33,354 bases of DNA from Actinomycetes bacterium (lineage in GTDB: Bacteria > Actinomycetota > Acidimicrobiia > Acidimicrobiales > JAAEMS01): contig JAAEMS010000297.1 in NCBI GenBank assembly GCA_024225275.1, positions 1 through 33,354 of the forward strand, read 5' to 3'. This document shows, one piece after another, positions 1 through 8,177 of the stretch; position 1 is the first letter of the stretch; the number at the start of each line of letters is the position of its first letter. A program made the position numbers and the translations under genes. The notes beneath the pieces are model-generated. The model was given only the letters and a program-made list of their open reading frames with translations, did no database searches and had not been told where the DNA came from.

Positions 1-180
1 CCAGCTCGTAGGAGCGTCGAGCATTGGTGATGTACACCTGGATGATCACGAGGTCGGGTGAGTCGTCGGTGTCGAGCCGCTCGACATGCTCGTCGCACAC
101 TGTGACCTGGTCGTCGGTCTCGAGATGGGCCGCCAGAACGGACTCTTCGCCTCGGTCAGGGCCGGGAGGATCATCTTCAC
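1..180 (-). pseudogene. Partial, frameshifted B12-binding radical SAM protein (N-terminal part)
   Basis: The minus strand begins with a GTG at 180 and reads VKMILPALTEAKSPFWRPI, the N-terminus I remember for cobalamin-binding-domain radical SAM proteins. That frame then turns to nonsense and stops at 46-48. A second frame immediately downstream reads LETDDQVTVCDEHVE and later DLVIIQVYIT, the next part of the same B12-binding domain. Family members usually carry about 17 further residues (a KYSLFPPLGLATL-like stretch) between the two blocks, so a deletion of roughly 49 bases with frameshift is inferred. The gene runs off the window before any radical SAM CxxxCxxC motif. No good ribosome binding site precedes the GTG; it was chosen by family similarity. 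A real deletion and an assembly error are both possible. Confidence 0.6.
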
Positions 181-403
181 CCGGAGGCAACGATGGGGTG
201 GTTCGCGCGAGCTGAAGAAGACACGCGATTCGATCGGGGCTGGGTTTGTTGTCACCGCTCCGAAGGTAGGGAAGCGATGTGATCATGCTGGCGAGCCGAG
301 ATGTGGATCGCGTGCACCGGGCGCGCCCCTGGGCCAACGACGCCTCCATCTGAGTGGGGACGAGGTCATGGCGGGGCTTCAGGGTGACGGTTCCGCCCTC
401 GGG

Positions 404-850
404 TCACTCATCAACGAGCTCGAAGATGGCCTCGATCTCGACCGGTATGTCGAAGGGCAACTCGGCCATACCCACGGCCGAACGGGTGTGGATCCCGGCC
501 TCCCCGAACACCTCGTGGAACAGCTCGGAGCAGCCGTTGATGACCTCGGGTGTCTGGTTGAAACCGGGTGCGCAGTTCACCATGCCGAAGACCTTGACCA
601 CCCCCTCGACCCGATCGAGGGATCCGAGAGTGTCGCGTACTGACCCCAGGATCTGGAGACCGGTCACTCGGGCTGCTTCCCGGGCCAAATCGAGATCGAC
701 CACACTGCCGACCTTGCCGATGATGCGGGTGCCGTCAGCGCGCACCGGGCCGTGGCCGCCGACGTGAAGCAGACCTCTCGACTCGACCGCCTTCACGTAC
801 AACCCGGCCGGCGGATACCCGCCGGGGAGCTCGATACCGGCGGCGGCCAT
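404..850 (-). CDS. RidA family (YjgF/YER057c/UK114) protein
   Basis: A protein of 148 aa with the RidA fold signature: an N-terminal GLLHVGGHGP strand, a central region with NCAPGFNQTPEVINGCSELF, and the C-terminal RSAVGMAELPFDIPVEIEAI block. The Arg of that block is the substrate-binding arginine of the family. RidA proteins are cytoplasmic trimers that hydrolyse reactive enamine/imine intermediates released by PLP enzymes; some relatives have other roles, and this one belongs to a longer-looking subgroup. An ATG at 868 is in frame, but the ATG at 850 has GAGGAA a few bases upstream and better fits the family length, so 850 is preferred. It stands alone, divergent from the VOC gene that follows. 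Confidence 0.85.
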   Translation of the reverse strand: MAAAGIELPGGYPPAGLYVKAVESRGLLHVGGHGPVRADGTRIIGKVGSVVDLDLAREAARVTGLQILGSVRDTLGSLDRVEGVVKVFGMVNCAPGFNQTPEVINGCSELFHEVFGEAGIHTRSAVGMAELPFDIPVEIEAIFELVDE

Positions 851-987
851 ACGTTCCTCGTGTCCCATGGGCCGAGAGTAGGTCAGCTGGGCTCCGGGTC
901 ACGCCGCCCGGCGCTGACGGCCCGCTGGTCTCGCCAGCCCATCTACGATGCGGGCCGGACCCCTGCCCCCATGCCGAGGAGAACTCC

Positions 988-1329
988 GTGAAGCTGCTCC
1001 CCATCGTCTATGTCACCGACATGGACCGGTCGGTGCGCTTCTACCAACTACTGGGTTTCAAGCCCAGCACGGTCAGCGAGTTCTGGAGCCAGCTCGAGGC
1101 CGGGTCGGGGGCGATGCTGGGCCTGCACGGCGCCACCGGACCCTTGACTCCGGGCACTCAGGTCGAGCTCAATCTGGTCGCCGACCGGCCTCTCGAAGAA
1201 GTCTCCCGGCTCGCCGGCGACCATGACCTCGAGGTGGGGCGTGAGATCCGCGACGAGATCTTTGGTCGGTCGCTTGTCCTCACCGACCCCGATGGGCTGG
1301 CCGTCCAGGTCAACGAGTACCGAGACTGA
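988..1329 (+). CDS. VOC family (glyoxalase/bleomycin resistance-like) protein
   Basis: A protein of 113 aa, the length of a single VOC module pair. It opens with the typical beta-alpha start VYVTDMDRSVRFYQLLGF and closes with LVLTDPDGLAVQVNEY, in which the final Glu is the usual C-terminal metal ligand of the fold. The usual early His ligand is not obvious, so metal binding and a catalytic role are uncertain; it may be a binding protein. The GTG start is preceded by GAGGAGAA at 977-984. Its substrate cannot be predicted from the sequence. It converges with the luciferase-like gene at 1393-2445. Confidence 0.8.
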   Translation: MKLLPIVYVTDMDRSVRFYQLLGFKPSTVSEFWSQLEAGSGAMLGLHGATGPLTPGTQVELNLVADRPLEEVSRLAGDHDLEVGREIRDEIFGRSLVLTDPDGLAVQVNEYRD

Positions 1330-1392
1330 CGCGGTTCCTCGTTCTGGCACCAGGGGTGATACCGGTGGTGCGCATGCCCGATGAGGGGCGGC

Positions 1393-2445
1393 TCAGGCGT
1401 CGTCGATGAGGGTTCGCAGCTTCTCGACGGTGGCGACGGTGTCCTTGCCGACCGGCTGGATGTTGAGGGTCGTGACCCCCGCTTCCTTCCAGGCGCCGAG
1501 CCGCTCCTTCACGAAGCTCTCGGGCCCTACCAGGTTGGACAGCTCGAGGAAGTCGCGGGGCACAGCCGCGGCGGCCGCGTCCTTCTGCCCGTCGAGGTAG
1601 AGATCCTGGATTTCGATGGCCTCCTCCTCGTAGCCGTAGGCCTTGGCGATGTTGTTGTAGAAGTTCTTGTCGCGGGCCCCCATGCCTCCCCAGTAGAGGG
1701 CGGTACCGGGCCGGCCTTGATCGAGGATGGGATCGGCGCCTTCGCCGGCGAACTCGTCACCGATGGCCACCATGCCGCCCGCGGCAATGTCGAGGCGATC
1801 GAGTCCTTCGGCCCGCTTCGCGGTGCCCTTCTTGAGGTCGTCGCCCCACACCTGCTGGAAGCTGTCGGGCACGAAGAAGACAGGCAGCCAGCCGTCGGCC
1901 GAGCGGGCCGTTTCGGCCACCGAGAGGGGCATGAGTGATGCCCACCAGATGGGGATGGTGTTGCGCACCGGATGGTTGATGATCTTCAGCGGCTTGCCGA
2001 GCCCCGTGCCTTGTCCATCGGGCAGCGGGATCTGCACGGTCTTGCCGTCGTAGACGATCTTCTCGCGCTCGAGGGCGAGCCGGACGACGTCGATGTACTC
2101 CTTGATGCGGGTCTTGGGCTTCTCGTAGGGAACTCCGTGGAAGCCCTCGATCACCTGGGGCCCGCTGGCGCCCAGGCCCAGGATGAAACGACCCCCGCTC
2201 ACATAGTCGCAGCCGGCCGCGGTCTGGGCCATGGCCGACGCGGTGCGGGAGTAGACGTTGAGGATTCCGGTGCCGATCTGCACCCGTTCGGTCTTGGCCG
2301 CCAGGTACCCCACCTGGCTGACCGCATCGAAGCTGTAGGCCTCGGGGATCCACACCACATCGAGGCCGACCTTTTCGAGCTCGACCACCTGATCCACGCT
2401 GTCGTGAAAGGAGCTCGAGTAGTTGATCATCATCCCGATTCGCAT
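1393..2445 (-). CDS. LLM-class F420-dependent oxidoreductase
   Basis: A protein of 350 aa with the luciferase-like TIM-barrel pattern: MRIGMMINYS start, LEKVGLDVVWIPEAYSFDAV, then GTGILNVYSRTASAMAQTA and SGGRFILGLGASGPQVIEG, which form the cofactor-binding half of F420-dependent members. The second half carries KPLKIINHPVRNTIPIWWAS and the C-terminal FVKERLGAWKEAGVTTLNIQ helix. Such enzymes use reduced or oxidised F420 in the cytoplasm to reduce or oxidise small organic substrates; the substrate is unknown. The length is normal for the family and the frame is intact. It lies 74 bp downstream of the SDR on the same strand, so the two may be co-transcribed. Confidence 0.88.
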   Translation of the reverse strand: MRIGMMINYSSSFHDSVDQVVELEKVGLDVVWIPEAYSFDAVSQVGYLAAKTERVQIGTGILNVYSRTASAMAQTAAGCDYVSGGRFILGLGASGPQVIEGFHGVPYEKPKTRIKEYIDVVRLALEREKIVYDGKTVQIPLPDGQGTGLGKPLKIINHPVRNTIPIWWASLMPLSVAETARSADGWLPVFFVPDSFQQVWGDDLKKGTAKRAEGLDRLDIAAGGMVAIGDEFAGEGADPILDQGRPGTALYWGGMGARDKNFYNNIAKAYGYEEEAIEIQDLYLDGQKDAAAAAVPRDFLELSNLVGPESFVKERLGAWKEAGVTTLNIQPVGKDTVATVEKLRTLIDDA

Positions 2446-2519
2446 GACCGGGACCCTACCCGGTGGGCTGGAAGGGGTGGCCGGCCGGCTCGGAGATCAG
2501 TTGCTGACTGGGTTCACTC

Positions 2520-3500
2520 TCAGTAGACGAGGGGGCTGCCGGCGCTCCAGTCGAGATCGTTCTCGGCAATGTCGAGCGCGACCTGCTTCCAAGTGACAGA
2601 GACGGTGCCGTCGCTGCCGGGTGCGGGATCCACCGCGTCGGCCATGAGCTCGTACATGCCGAGGTTGGTTTCGTCGGTGGGGCGCGCCAGAAGCTGGGCG
2701 AAGGCCTCGGCGCATTCATGGGTCTCCAGCATGCGGGGCTGCCAGCGGCCGAACACCCGCTCGTTCTCGGCATACTCGTCGGTCATGCCGGTGCGGATGA
2801 ACGGGAACAGAACCGAGAAGGCCGACACCTTGTCGGCGGAGCGGCCCAGGTTGACCTTCAGTACCTCGGGGAGCTGGAGTACGGCCCAGTTCGAGATGGC
2901 GTAGCCGGGCACAGAGACGCCGGGGTCGATGGCCTGACGGCTCGACACGTAGACGAACCGGACCTCTTCATCGTGGTAGACGGCCTCACCGGCCCACAGG
3001 TGGGTGACGGCCAGGAAGCCGTCGATCTTGGTGTCGAGCACCAGCTGAGACTCGGACAGGTTGTCGATGAAGTGCTGACGGACCCGGGCCCGGCGGATGG
3101 CGATGGGCTCGTCCTCGACCTCCTTGAGGGCCCGACCAAAGGAGTAGCCCTTCTCGGTGAGGCCCGAGTTGCAGATCACGAGGCTCGGCGGCCTACCGCC
3201 CAGCTGGTCGATGATGTAGCTGCGGGTGGCCCACAGGTCGCGGAGGTTGGTGACGTCGGCCTGCACGGGGAAGGCGTTCACCCCTTCCTCCTGGAGCTTG
3301 TAGACGAGGTCGAAGCCGTCCTGGTAGCTGCGGTGGAAGTGCACGCCCACCGACTCGGCCCCGTTCAGCCCGGCACTCAGGGCGAACGCTTGCCCGATAC
3401 CGCCGTCTTTGCCGGCGCCGGTGATGAGCACACGCTTGCCGGCAAAGCCGCCGGCCAGATCGTCGTTGAATCGGAACCGGTCGGTCTCTGCGCTGTACAT
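2520..3500 (-). CDS. SDR-family oxidoreductase with altered YxxxK motif
   Basis: A protein of 326 aa. Its Rossmann start is KRVLITGAGKDGGIGQAFAL (residues 22-41), a slightly expanded GxxxGxG nucleotide-binding loop, followed by ADVTNLRDL for the adenine-proximal Asp. The active-site Ser is in VYVSSRQA (about 186-187). The tyrosine motif reads GYAISNWAV (Y200), so the catalytic Lys expected four residues after Tyr is Asn204. The length exceeds that of classical SDRs (about 250 aa) because of an insert around residues 115-160. The open frame continues upstream to 4802, but that part is antisense to the LLM gene; the ATG at 3500 (MYSAETDRF) gives a sensible N-terminus. Function and cofactor preference are unknown, and activity is doubtful without the Lys. 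Confidence 0.75.
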   Translation of the reverse strand: MYSAETDRFRFNDDLAGGFAGKRVLITGAGKDGGIGQAFALSAGLNGAESVGVHFHRSYQDGFDLVYKLQEEGVNAFPVQADVTNLRDLWATRSYIIDQLGGRPPSLVICNSGLTEKGYSFGRALKEVEDEPIAIRRARVRQHFIDNLSESQLVLDTKIDGFLAVTHLWAGEAVYHDEEVRFVYVSSRQAIDPGVSVPGYAISNWAVLQLPEVLKVNLGRSADKVSAFSVLFPFIRTGMTDEYAENERVFGRWQPRMLETHECAEAFAQLLARPTDETNLGMYELMADAVDPAPGSDGTVSVTWKQVALDIAENDLDWSAGSPLVY

Positions 3501-3502
3501 GA

Positions 3503-3534
3503 GACCGAGACTACCGATTGGGGGTTTCTCGGTC
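3503..3534. promoter_or_regulatory. 8-bp perfect inverted repeat in the divergent SDR/LLM intergenic region
   Basis: GACCGAGA at 3503-3510 is matched by TCTCGGTC at 3527-3534 with a 16-base spacer. It lies directly next to the SDR start codon (3500) and about 65 bp upstream of the LLM gene, in the only divergent spacer of this region. This position suits an operator controlling both genes; a transcript hairpin is also possible. No regulator is encoded next to it. Confidence 0.3.
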
Positions 3535-3599
3535 GAAAGGTGAGCGGTCAGGGAATTGCGCGAGACTGCTGCGACGTGTCCTGATCCAAGGAGGTCCCC

Positions 3600-4811
3600 G
3601 TGCGGTTCGGTGTGTTCTACGAGCTCCAGATTCCCAAGCCCTGGACTGAGGATGGGGAGCACCAGCTCATCCATGAGGCCATCGAGCAGGTCGAGCTCGC
3701 CGACCGACTGGGCATCGACTACGCGTGGGCGGTCGAGCACCACTTCCTCGAGGAGTACAGCCACTGCTCGGCCTCCGAGGTCTTTCTCACCGCGCTGGCA
3801 GCTCGCACCGACAACATCCGGGTCGGCTTCGGCATCCGCCAGGTGATTCCCAACTACAACCATCCATCCCGCACGGCCGAGGCGGTGGGCATGCTCGACC
3901 TCATCTCGAACGGCCGGGTCGACTTCGGCATTGGCGAGGGTGCCACCCGCCTCGAGCTCCACGGCTACGACATCCCGTCGCGGGACAAGCGCGACCTCTC
4001 CCTCGAGGCTGCCGAGCAGATCGCCAACATGATGGCCATGACGCCCTACCCCGGCTACCAGGGCCAAGGGTTCTCCATGCCGTGCCGCAATGTCGTGCCC
4101 AAGCCCATGCAGAAGCCTCATCCCCCGATGTGGATGGCGTGCACGAACCGCAAGACCATCGAGACCGCGGCCCGCAACGGCCTCGGTGCTCTCGCCTTCA
4201 CGTTCGTCGACCCCGAGGAAGCCCAGGGCTGGGCCAAGACCTACTACGACATCATCAAGTCCGATGAGTGTGTGCCCCTCGGCCATTCGGTCAACGCCAA
4301 CATCGCCATGGTCACCGGCTTCTCGCTTCACGAGGACGGCCAGGAGGCATGGGACCGGGGCGTAGATGGGTTCGCCTTCTTCCGGTACGCCATCAACGCC
4401 CTCGTGGCCAACGACACCAAACCCGGCCACAGCAACCTCTGGAGTGAATACGAGGAGATCCGCGACCGCGACCTCCCGGTGGTGGGCTCGGTGGGAATCG
4501 GTACGCCCCAGTACTTCAGTGACCTCGTCGCCGAGTACGAGGAAGTGGGCGTCGACCAGATCATCTTCTTGCAGCAGGGCGGGAAGAACAAACACGAGCA
4601 CATCTGCGACAGCCTCCAGACCTTCGCCGACCACGTCCTCCCCAATTTCGTCGAGGGCCGCGAGGAGAAGGAGGCCCAGAAAGCGGCTGAGTTGGCACCC
4701 TTCATCGAGGCCGCCCTGGCCCGCAAACAACGCATGCCCGAGCTCACCGAGGATCAGACCCCGATCGTGCCGGCGTCGCAAGAGCGTGAGAAGTTCTACC
4801 ACCGGGACTGA
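3600..4811 (+). CDS. LLM-class flavin-dependent (bacterial luciferase-like) monooxygenase
   Basis: A protein of 403 aa starting RFGVFYELQIPKPWT. It has the luciferase-like signature AIEQVELADRLGIDYAWAVE followed by HHFLEEYSHCSASEVFL, then NIRVGFGIRQVIPNYNHPSR and SNGRVDFGIGEGATRLEL. The HH.L..YS pattern and NHP/RTAE segment match the FMN-dependent alkanal monooxygenase-like subgroup rather than the F420 subgroup, which makes it different from the neighbouring LLM protein. It is a cytoplasmic two-component monooxygenase by family; the flavin reductase partner is not in the window. The GTG start has AAGGAGGT at 3588-3595, an excellent ribosome binding site. The C-terminal tail is long and charged. 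Confidence 0.87.
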   Translation: MRFGVFYELQIPKPWTEDGEHQLIHEAIEQVELADRLGIDYAWAVEHHFLEEYSHCSASEVFLTALAARTDNIRVGFGIRQVIPNYNHPSRTAEAVGMLDLISNGRVDFGIGEGATRLELHGYDIPSRDKRDLSLEAAEQIANMMAMTPYPGYQGQGFSMPCRNVVPKPMQKPHPPMWMACTNRKTIETAARNGLGALAFTFVDPEEAQGWAKTYYDIIKSDECVPLGHSVNANIAMVTGFSLHEDGQEAWDRGVDGFAFFRYAINALVANDTKPGHSNLWSEYEEIRDRDLPVVGSVGIGTPQYFSDLVAEYEEVGVDQIIFLQQGGKNKHEHICDSLQTFADHVLPNFVEGREEKEAQKAAELAPFIEAALARKQRMPELTEDQTPIVPASQEREKFYHRD

Positions 4812-4854
4812 AGCTCACCGCCTCTCGGCGGACCCATGACCGCCGGAGGCACCA

Positions 4855-5502
4855 ATGGAGAACCAGGACACCGGGCGACTCACCCTCAACCCGGTGGGTG
4901 GGGGAGGCGATCGCCTACTGGTGCTCGTCCACGGCTACGGCGCCGACGAGAATGATCTTGCCCCGTTGGCTCCCATCATCGACCCCGACGGCCGGTTCAC
5001 CACCATTTGCCCGCGCGGTCCGATCGATCTGCCGTTCGGCGGGGCCGCCTGGTACGACCGTTCCGACGACGGGATCATCGATCAGCTGAGCTTCTGCCGC
5101 TCCATCGTCCTCCTCGACCGGATGCTCGACGAGATCGGCGACGCCAACAATCTCGATCCGGCCCGCACCGTGATCATCGGATTCTCGCAGGGAGCGGCCA
5201 TGACCCTGGCTCTCGCCCTACGGGAGACCACCCGGGTCCGGCCCACCGCAGTGGCCGCGTTGTCGGGGTCCATCCAGCAGCCCGACTGGTTCACCTACGG
5301 CTGGCAGGCGCCCGACCTGCCCCCGGTCTTCCAGCAGCACGGCATCCATGATCCAGTGGTCGAGATCGGGCGCGGACGGAGCACCCGGGCGGTCCTCGAG
5401 GAGCACGACATCGACCTCGAGTACCTCGAGTACCCGATGCAGCACGAGATCACCCAGGACTCGATCGCTGATCTCACGGCCTGGCTGGCGACCGTCGAGT
5501 GA
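4855..5502 (+). CDS. Phospholipase/carboxylesterase-type alpha/beta hydrolase
   Basis: A protein of 215 aa, the usual length of the small carboxylesterase (YpfH/Abhydrolase_2) family. LLVLVHGYGADENDL forms the oxyanion region (residues 21-35). The nucleophile is Ser111 in IIGFSQGAAMTLAL; the acid is probably Asp166 in QQHGIHDPVVE, and the base His197 in YPMQHEIT. These enzymes hydrolyse short acyl esters or lysophospholipids in the cytoplasm. It starts 43 bp after the LLM gene on the same strand and may be read with it. It ends one base before the convergent MFS stop codon. Confidence 0.87.
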   Translation: MENQDTGRLTLNPVGGGGDRLLVLVHGYGADENDLAPLAPIIDPDGRFTTICPRGPIDLPFGGAAWYDRSDDGIIDQLSFCRSIVLLDRMLDEIGDANNLDPARTVIIGFSQGAAMTLALALRETTRVRPTAVAALSGSIQQPDWFTYGWQAPDLPPVFQQHGIHDPVVEIGRGRSTRAVLEEHDIDLEYLEYPMQHEITQDSIADLTAWLATVE

Positions 5503-5503
5503 T

Positions 5504-6781
5504 CTAGGCGGCGACGGGCTGGGGGCGATCACCGACCAGCAGGACGTCTTCGGCGGGGAGCGACCGGGCCAGATGGGCGGCTGTCGCCACCCCGACGATC
5601 ATCATGACCGTGATACCGGTGAACAGCCACGAGCGGCCGTAGTTCTCGTAGATCCCGCCGGCGAACAGGGCCACCGTGCCGGCGGTGAGCTCGAGCGACG
5701 CACCCTGGAGGCCCTGGGCCGAGGCGGCCAGTTCCTTGTCGGCCGCCAGTGCCACCCCGACCTGGGTGGAAGGGAACACGATGGCGTCCGCCAACCCTTG
5801 GACCGCGGCGACCGCGATGAAGGCCCACAACGGGCTGATGAATCCGAAGGCGAGCACACACGGGGCGCTGAGCAGCACACCGGCACCAGCGGTGCGTAGG
5901 GGTCCCAGCCGTTGGGCCCAGGGTCCGCTGAGCGGAGCGATGATCATCATCGGCAGGAGGATGATGGACATGGTCACCCCGATGACCCAGGTGGGGGCAC
6001 CCTGGTCGGTGAGCATGACCGCCCAAACAGACTCGAAGGCCCCGATCATGGCGAACCAGCCCGCGGCGCTGATCAGCATGGCCCGAACGCCCTTGTCGGC
6101 GAGGAGGACCCGGAGGACCCGGCGCTCGGTGGTGGTGGTGGCGCCCGGATCGAGAGGAAGGCGGGCCACGCTGGGGATGAAGACCGCAGTGATGAGGGCC
6201 AGGGCCAGGAACGGAGCCCGGAGCCCGGCCACCTCGGCCAGTCCGGCGGCGATCAGGGGGCCGATGAAGAAGCCGGCCAGGTCGAAGGCACCCATGGTGC
6301 CCATGTTGGCGCCGACCCGTTGGGGGTCGGCCGCGATGACGATGCGGCGGACGGCCGGCAGCATCGAGCCGATCCCGAGGCCCAGCAGGCCCCGGGCGGC
6401 GATGAACTGCCACAACTCGGTGGCCACCGCCATGGCCAACATGGCCAGGGCCATGCAGGCCAGCCCGATACGGATCATGGCCGCGGCGTGGCCACGATCG
6501 GAGAAGCGGGCCAGCCCCACCTGGGCTCCGAAGGCCACGAAGAACCCACTGGCCACCATCACGCCGAGGCCGGTTTCGCTGAAGCCCAAATCATCGCGGA
6601 GCTTGCCCAGGAGGGTGAAGATGCCGCCCATGCCCATCATCGCCACCGAGACGAGGAGGAAGTAGGGGAGTAGCTCGCGACGGGTCACTTCGGCGACGCT
6701 ATCGGGGAGCCCAATCGAACCGCCTGGTGGTCTGGGACCGTCGAGCTCAAGTGACGAGCCGTTGGAGCCAGATCGGGTCAT
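5504..6781 (-). CDS. MFS transporter
   Basis: A protein of up to 425 aa with about twelve hydrophobic segments, the first at LLPYFLLVSVAMMGMGGIFT and the last at WLFTGITVMMIVGVATAAHL. The loop between helices 2 and 3 reads GLARFSDRGHAA, in place of the usual G-x-x-x-D-R. It should be a proton-coupled carrier in the cytoplasmic membrane; the substrate is unknown. The ATG at 6781 overlaps the cyclase gene's last 35 bases, and a GTG at about 6688 (VTRRELLPYF) would remove a non-hydrophobic N-terminal tail, so the start is unsettled. Overlap with the cyclase suggests one transcript for this gene, the cyclase and the DUF4097-like protein. Confidence 0.82.
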   Translation of the reverse strand: MTRSGSNGSSLELDGPRPPGGSIGLPDSVAEVTRRELLPYFLLVSVAMMGMGGIFTLLGKLRDDLGFSETGLGVMVASGFFVAFGAQVGLARFSDRGHAAAMIRIGLACMALAMLAMAVATELWQFIAARGLLGLGIGSMLPAVRRIVIAADPQRVGANMGTMGAFDLAGFFIGPLIAAGLAEVAGLRAPFLALALITAVFIPSVARLPLDPGATTTTERRVLRVLLADKGVRAMLISAAGWFAMIGAFESVWAVMLTDQGAPTWVIGVTMSIILLPMMIIAPLSGPWAQRLGPLRTAGAGVLLSAPCVLAFGFISPLWAFIAVAAVQGLADAIVFPSTQVGVALAADKELAASAQGLQGASLELTAGTVALFAGGIYENYGRSWLFTGITVMMIVGVATAAHLARSLPAEDVLLVGDRPQPVAA

Positions 6782-7283
6782 GGACGCCCTTCACCGAGAC
6801 CGGGCCGATGGGCTCGAAGACACAGTTGGGTGGTTCATGGGCCGCAGCGTCGATTGCCTCATCGGACACCAGGAGCTCGCCGGGGCCGGCCAGATCGGAG
6901 ATTCGAGCGGCGACGTTCACGGTCATGCCGACCAGGTCGTTGCCGCGTTCCATTGCCTCACCGTGATGGAGGCCCAGCCGCACCGAGAGGGGGAAGGACC
7001 CGCCCAACCGTGCTCTGTCGAGTGAACCCAGGAAACGGGCGGCCGCGGCGATGGCGTCGGGGGCCGAGACGAACCACATCATCAATCCGTCGCCGAGCTC
7101 CTTCACGATCCGGGCCTCGTGATTGGACCGGCCGAGGACCTCATTGGCCACTGCGGCCTGCTGATCGAGCACGGCCAGAGCCTCCTGGTCGCCGACCACA
7201 TCGTTGAACTCGGTGAACCCGACGAGGTCGGTGAACACTATGGTCCCGACGCAGATGTCGACGCTGGTGGATGTTGGCGTCAT
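6747..7283 (-). CDS. Stand-alone class III adenylate/guanylate cyclase
   Basis: A protein of 178 aa consisting almost only of a class III cyclase catalytic domain. TIVFTDLVGFTEFND holds the first metal-binding Asp; IVKELGDGLMMWF holds the second and the Lys associated with adenine specificity; VGMTVNVAARISDL supplies the transition-state Asn and Arg (NxxxR). All key residues are present, so an active cAMP-forming homodimer is likely. There is no membrane segment or sensor domain in the chain. Its ATG (7281-7283) overlaps the upstream gene's TGA as ATGA, which implies translational coupling. The reading frame extends upstream to 7949, but that part is antisense-like Arg/Gly-rich shadow of the repeat protein. 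Confidence 0.87.
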   Translation of the reverse strand: MTPTSTSVDICVGTIVFTDLVGFTEFNDVVGDQEALAVLDQQAAVANEVLGRSNHEARIVKELGDGLMMWFVSAPDAIAAAARFLGSLDRARLGGSFPLSVRLGLHHGEAMERGNDLVGMTVNVAARISDLAGPGELLVSDEAIDAAAHEPPNCVFEPIGPVSVKGVHDPIWLQRLVT

Positions 7284-7891
7284 CGATTGGTCACCTCGAC
7301 CCGGCCGCTGATCGAGTTGGTGGCTACGGTGCAGTCGACGCCGGCCTCCACTCCTCGGGGGAAAGAGACCTGGATACGTCCGGTGACGGTGGCAGCATCG
7401 ACGTCGGCGGCGGCCGTCATCTCGAGGTCGATACGACCATCCACACAGTGAGCCCGGGTGGGGCCTTCCACCCCGGCGAGGGAGACTCGGCCCGAGTCGG
7501 TGGAGACGTCGGCACCGGCGCAGGCTCCGACCTCGACCCGCCCGCTGACCGAGCGAACTCGGCACCAACCGTTGGCCCGGGCGATCTTCACCCGCCCCGA
7601 CCCCGAGCGGACGTCGACGTCCTGGGCGTTGTCGACCTCGACCCTGCCGGATTCGGTCACGACTGCGACGTCTCCGATGGGTCCGGCCATCGTTACCCGC
7701 CCGGCGTTGGTCCCGACCCTGATGTTGGTCCCGATCGGCACTCGGACCAGCACCTTCCCGGTCTGCCCGCTGACCGTGGTGCACCCTGGGTCGATTGAGA
7801 CATCGGCGTCTCCCTCGACTTCGACGTCGTCGCGGGGCTCGGCCCTCACGTGCACTCGCCCGCTGGTGGTGGAGATCCGTACGGAGCTCAA
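7280..7891 (-). CDS. DUF4097-like beta-repeat protein
   Basis: A protein of about 203 aa built from repeating short strands around an SGRV core: TTSGRVHV, NAGRVTMAG, ESGRVEVD, GSGRVKIA, VSGRVEVG, DSGRVSLAG, VDGRIDLE and SISGRVEVTNR. This spacing is typical of DUF4097/adhesin-like right-handed beta-helix proteins. No signal peptide or membrane segment is visible, so a cytoplasmic location is likely. I placed the start at a TTG (7889-7891) with AAGGAAGG eight bases upstream, because the N-terminus of the longer frame to 8158 is low-complexity and unlike protein. The gene is coupled by ATGA to the cyclase. Function is unknown; the context suggests a scaffold or partner for cyclase signalling (inference). 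Confidence 0.7.
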   Translation of the reverse strand: MSSVRISTTSGRVHVRAEPRDDVEVEGDADVSIDPGCTTVSGQTGKVLVRVPIGTNIRVGTNAGRVTMAGPIGDVAVVTESGRVEVDNAQDVDVRSGSGRVKIARANGWCRVRSVSGRVEVGACAGADVSTDSGRVSLAGVEGPTRAHCVDGRIDLEMTAAADVDAATVTGRIQVSFPRGVEAGVDCTVATNSISGRVEVTNR

Positions 7892-8177
7892 GGTGGTCGC
7901 CTTCCTTGCTGTCTGACCGGAACGTACGGGCGCAGCGACGTTCGAGCAAGGATGTGTGCCAGGTGTCGCACCGTCACCGGGTCTCGAGGTCTGACGACGG
8001 TGACGGTTCCCGCCGTCGGATCTACCTCGACAGGGTGCCGTCGGATGCTCAGCCCCTGAACCGGCTGGCCCTGCCGGTAGGCCGAATGGCTCGCTCTGGG
8101 TCGTTGTGTGTCCGTGTTGCTTGTTCTGTTGCCGCTGGCGCCGTACTCCTGGTTCCAAGGCGGATCAGGGGAGTGTC

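Noticed and set aside
2520..4802. One 760-aa reading frame fusing an unknown domain to the SDR
   Set aside because: The upstream 430 codons are antisense to the well-supported luciferase-like gene and have no recognisable protein character; the SDR has its own ATG at 3500.
6747..7949. A 400-aa cyclase with a long N-terminal domain
   Set aside because: The extension is Arg/Gly/Pro-rich and is the frame shadow of the DUF4097-like gene, whose stop overlaps the true cyclase ATG.
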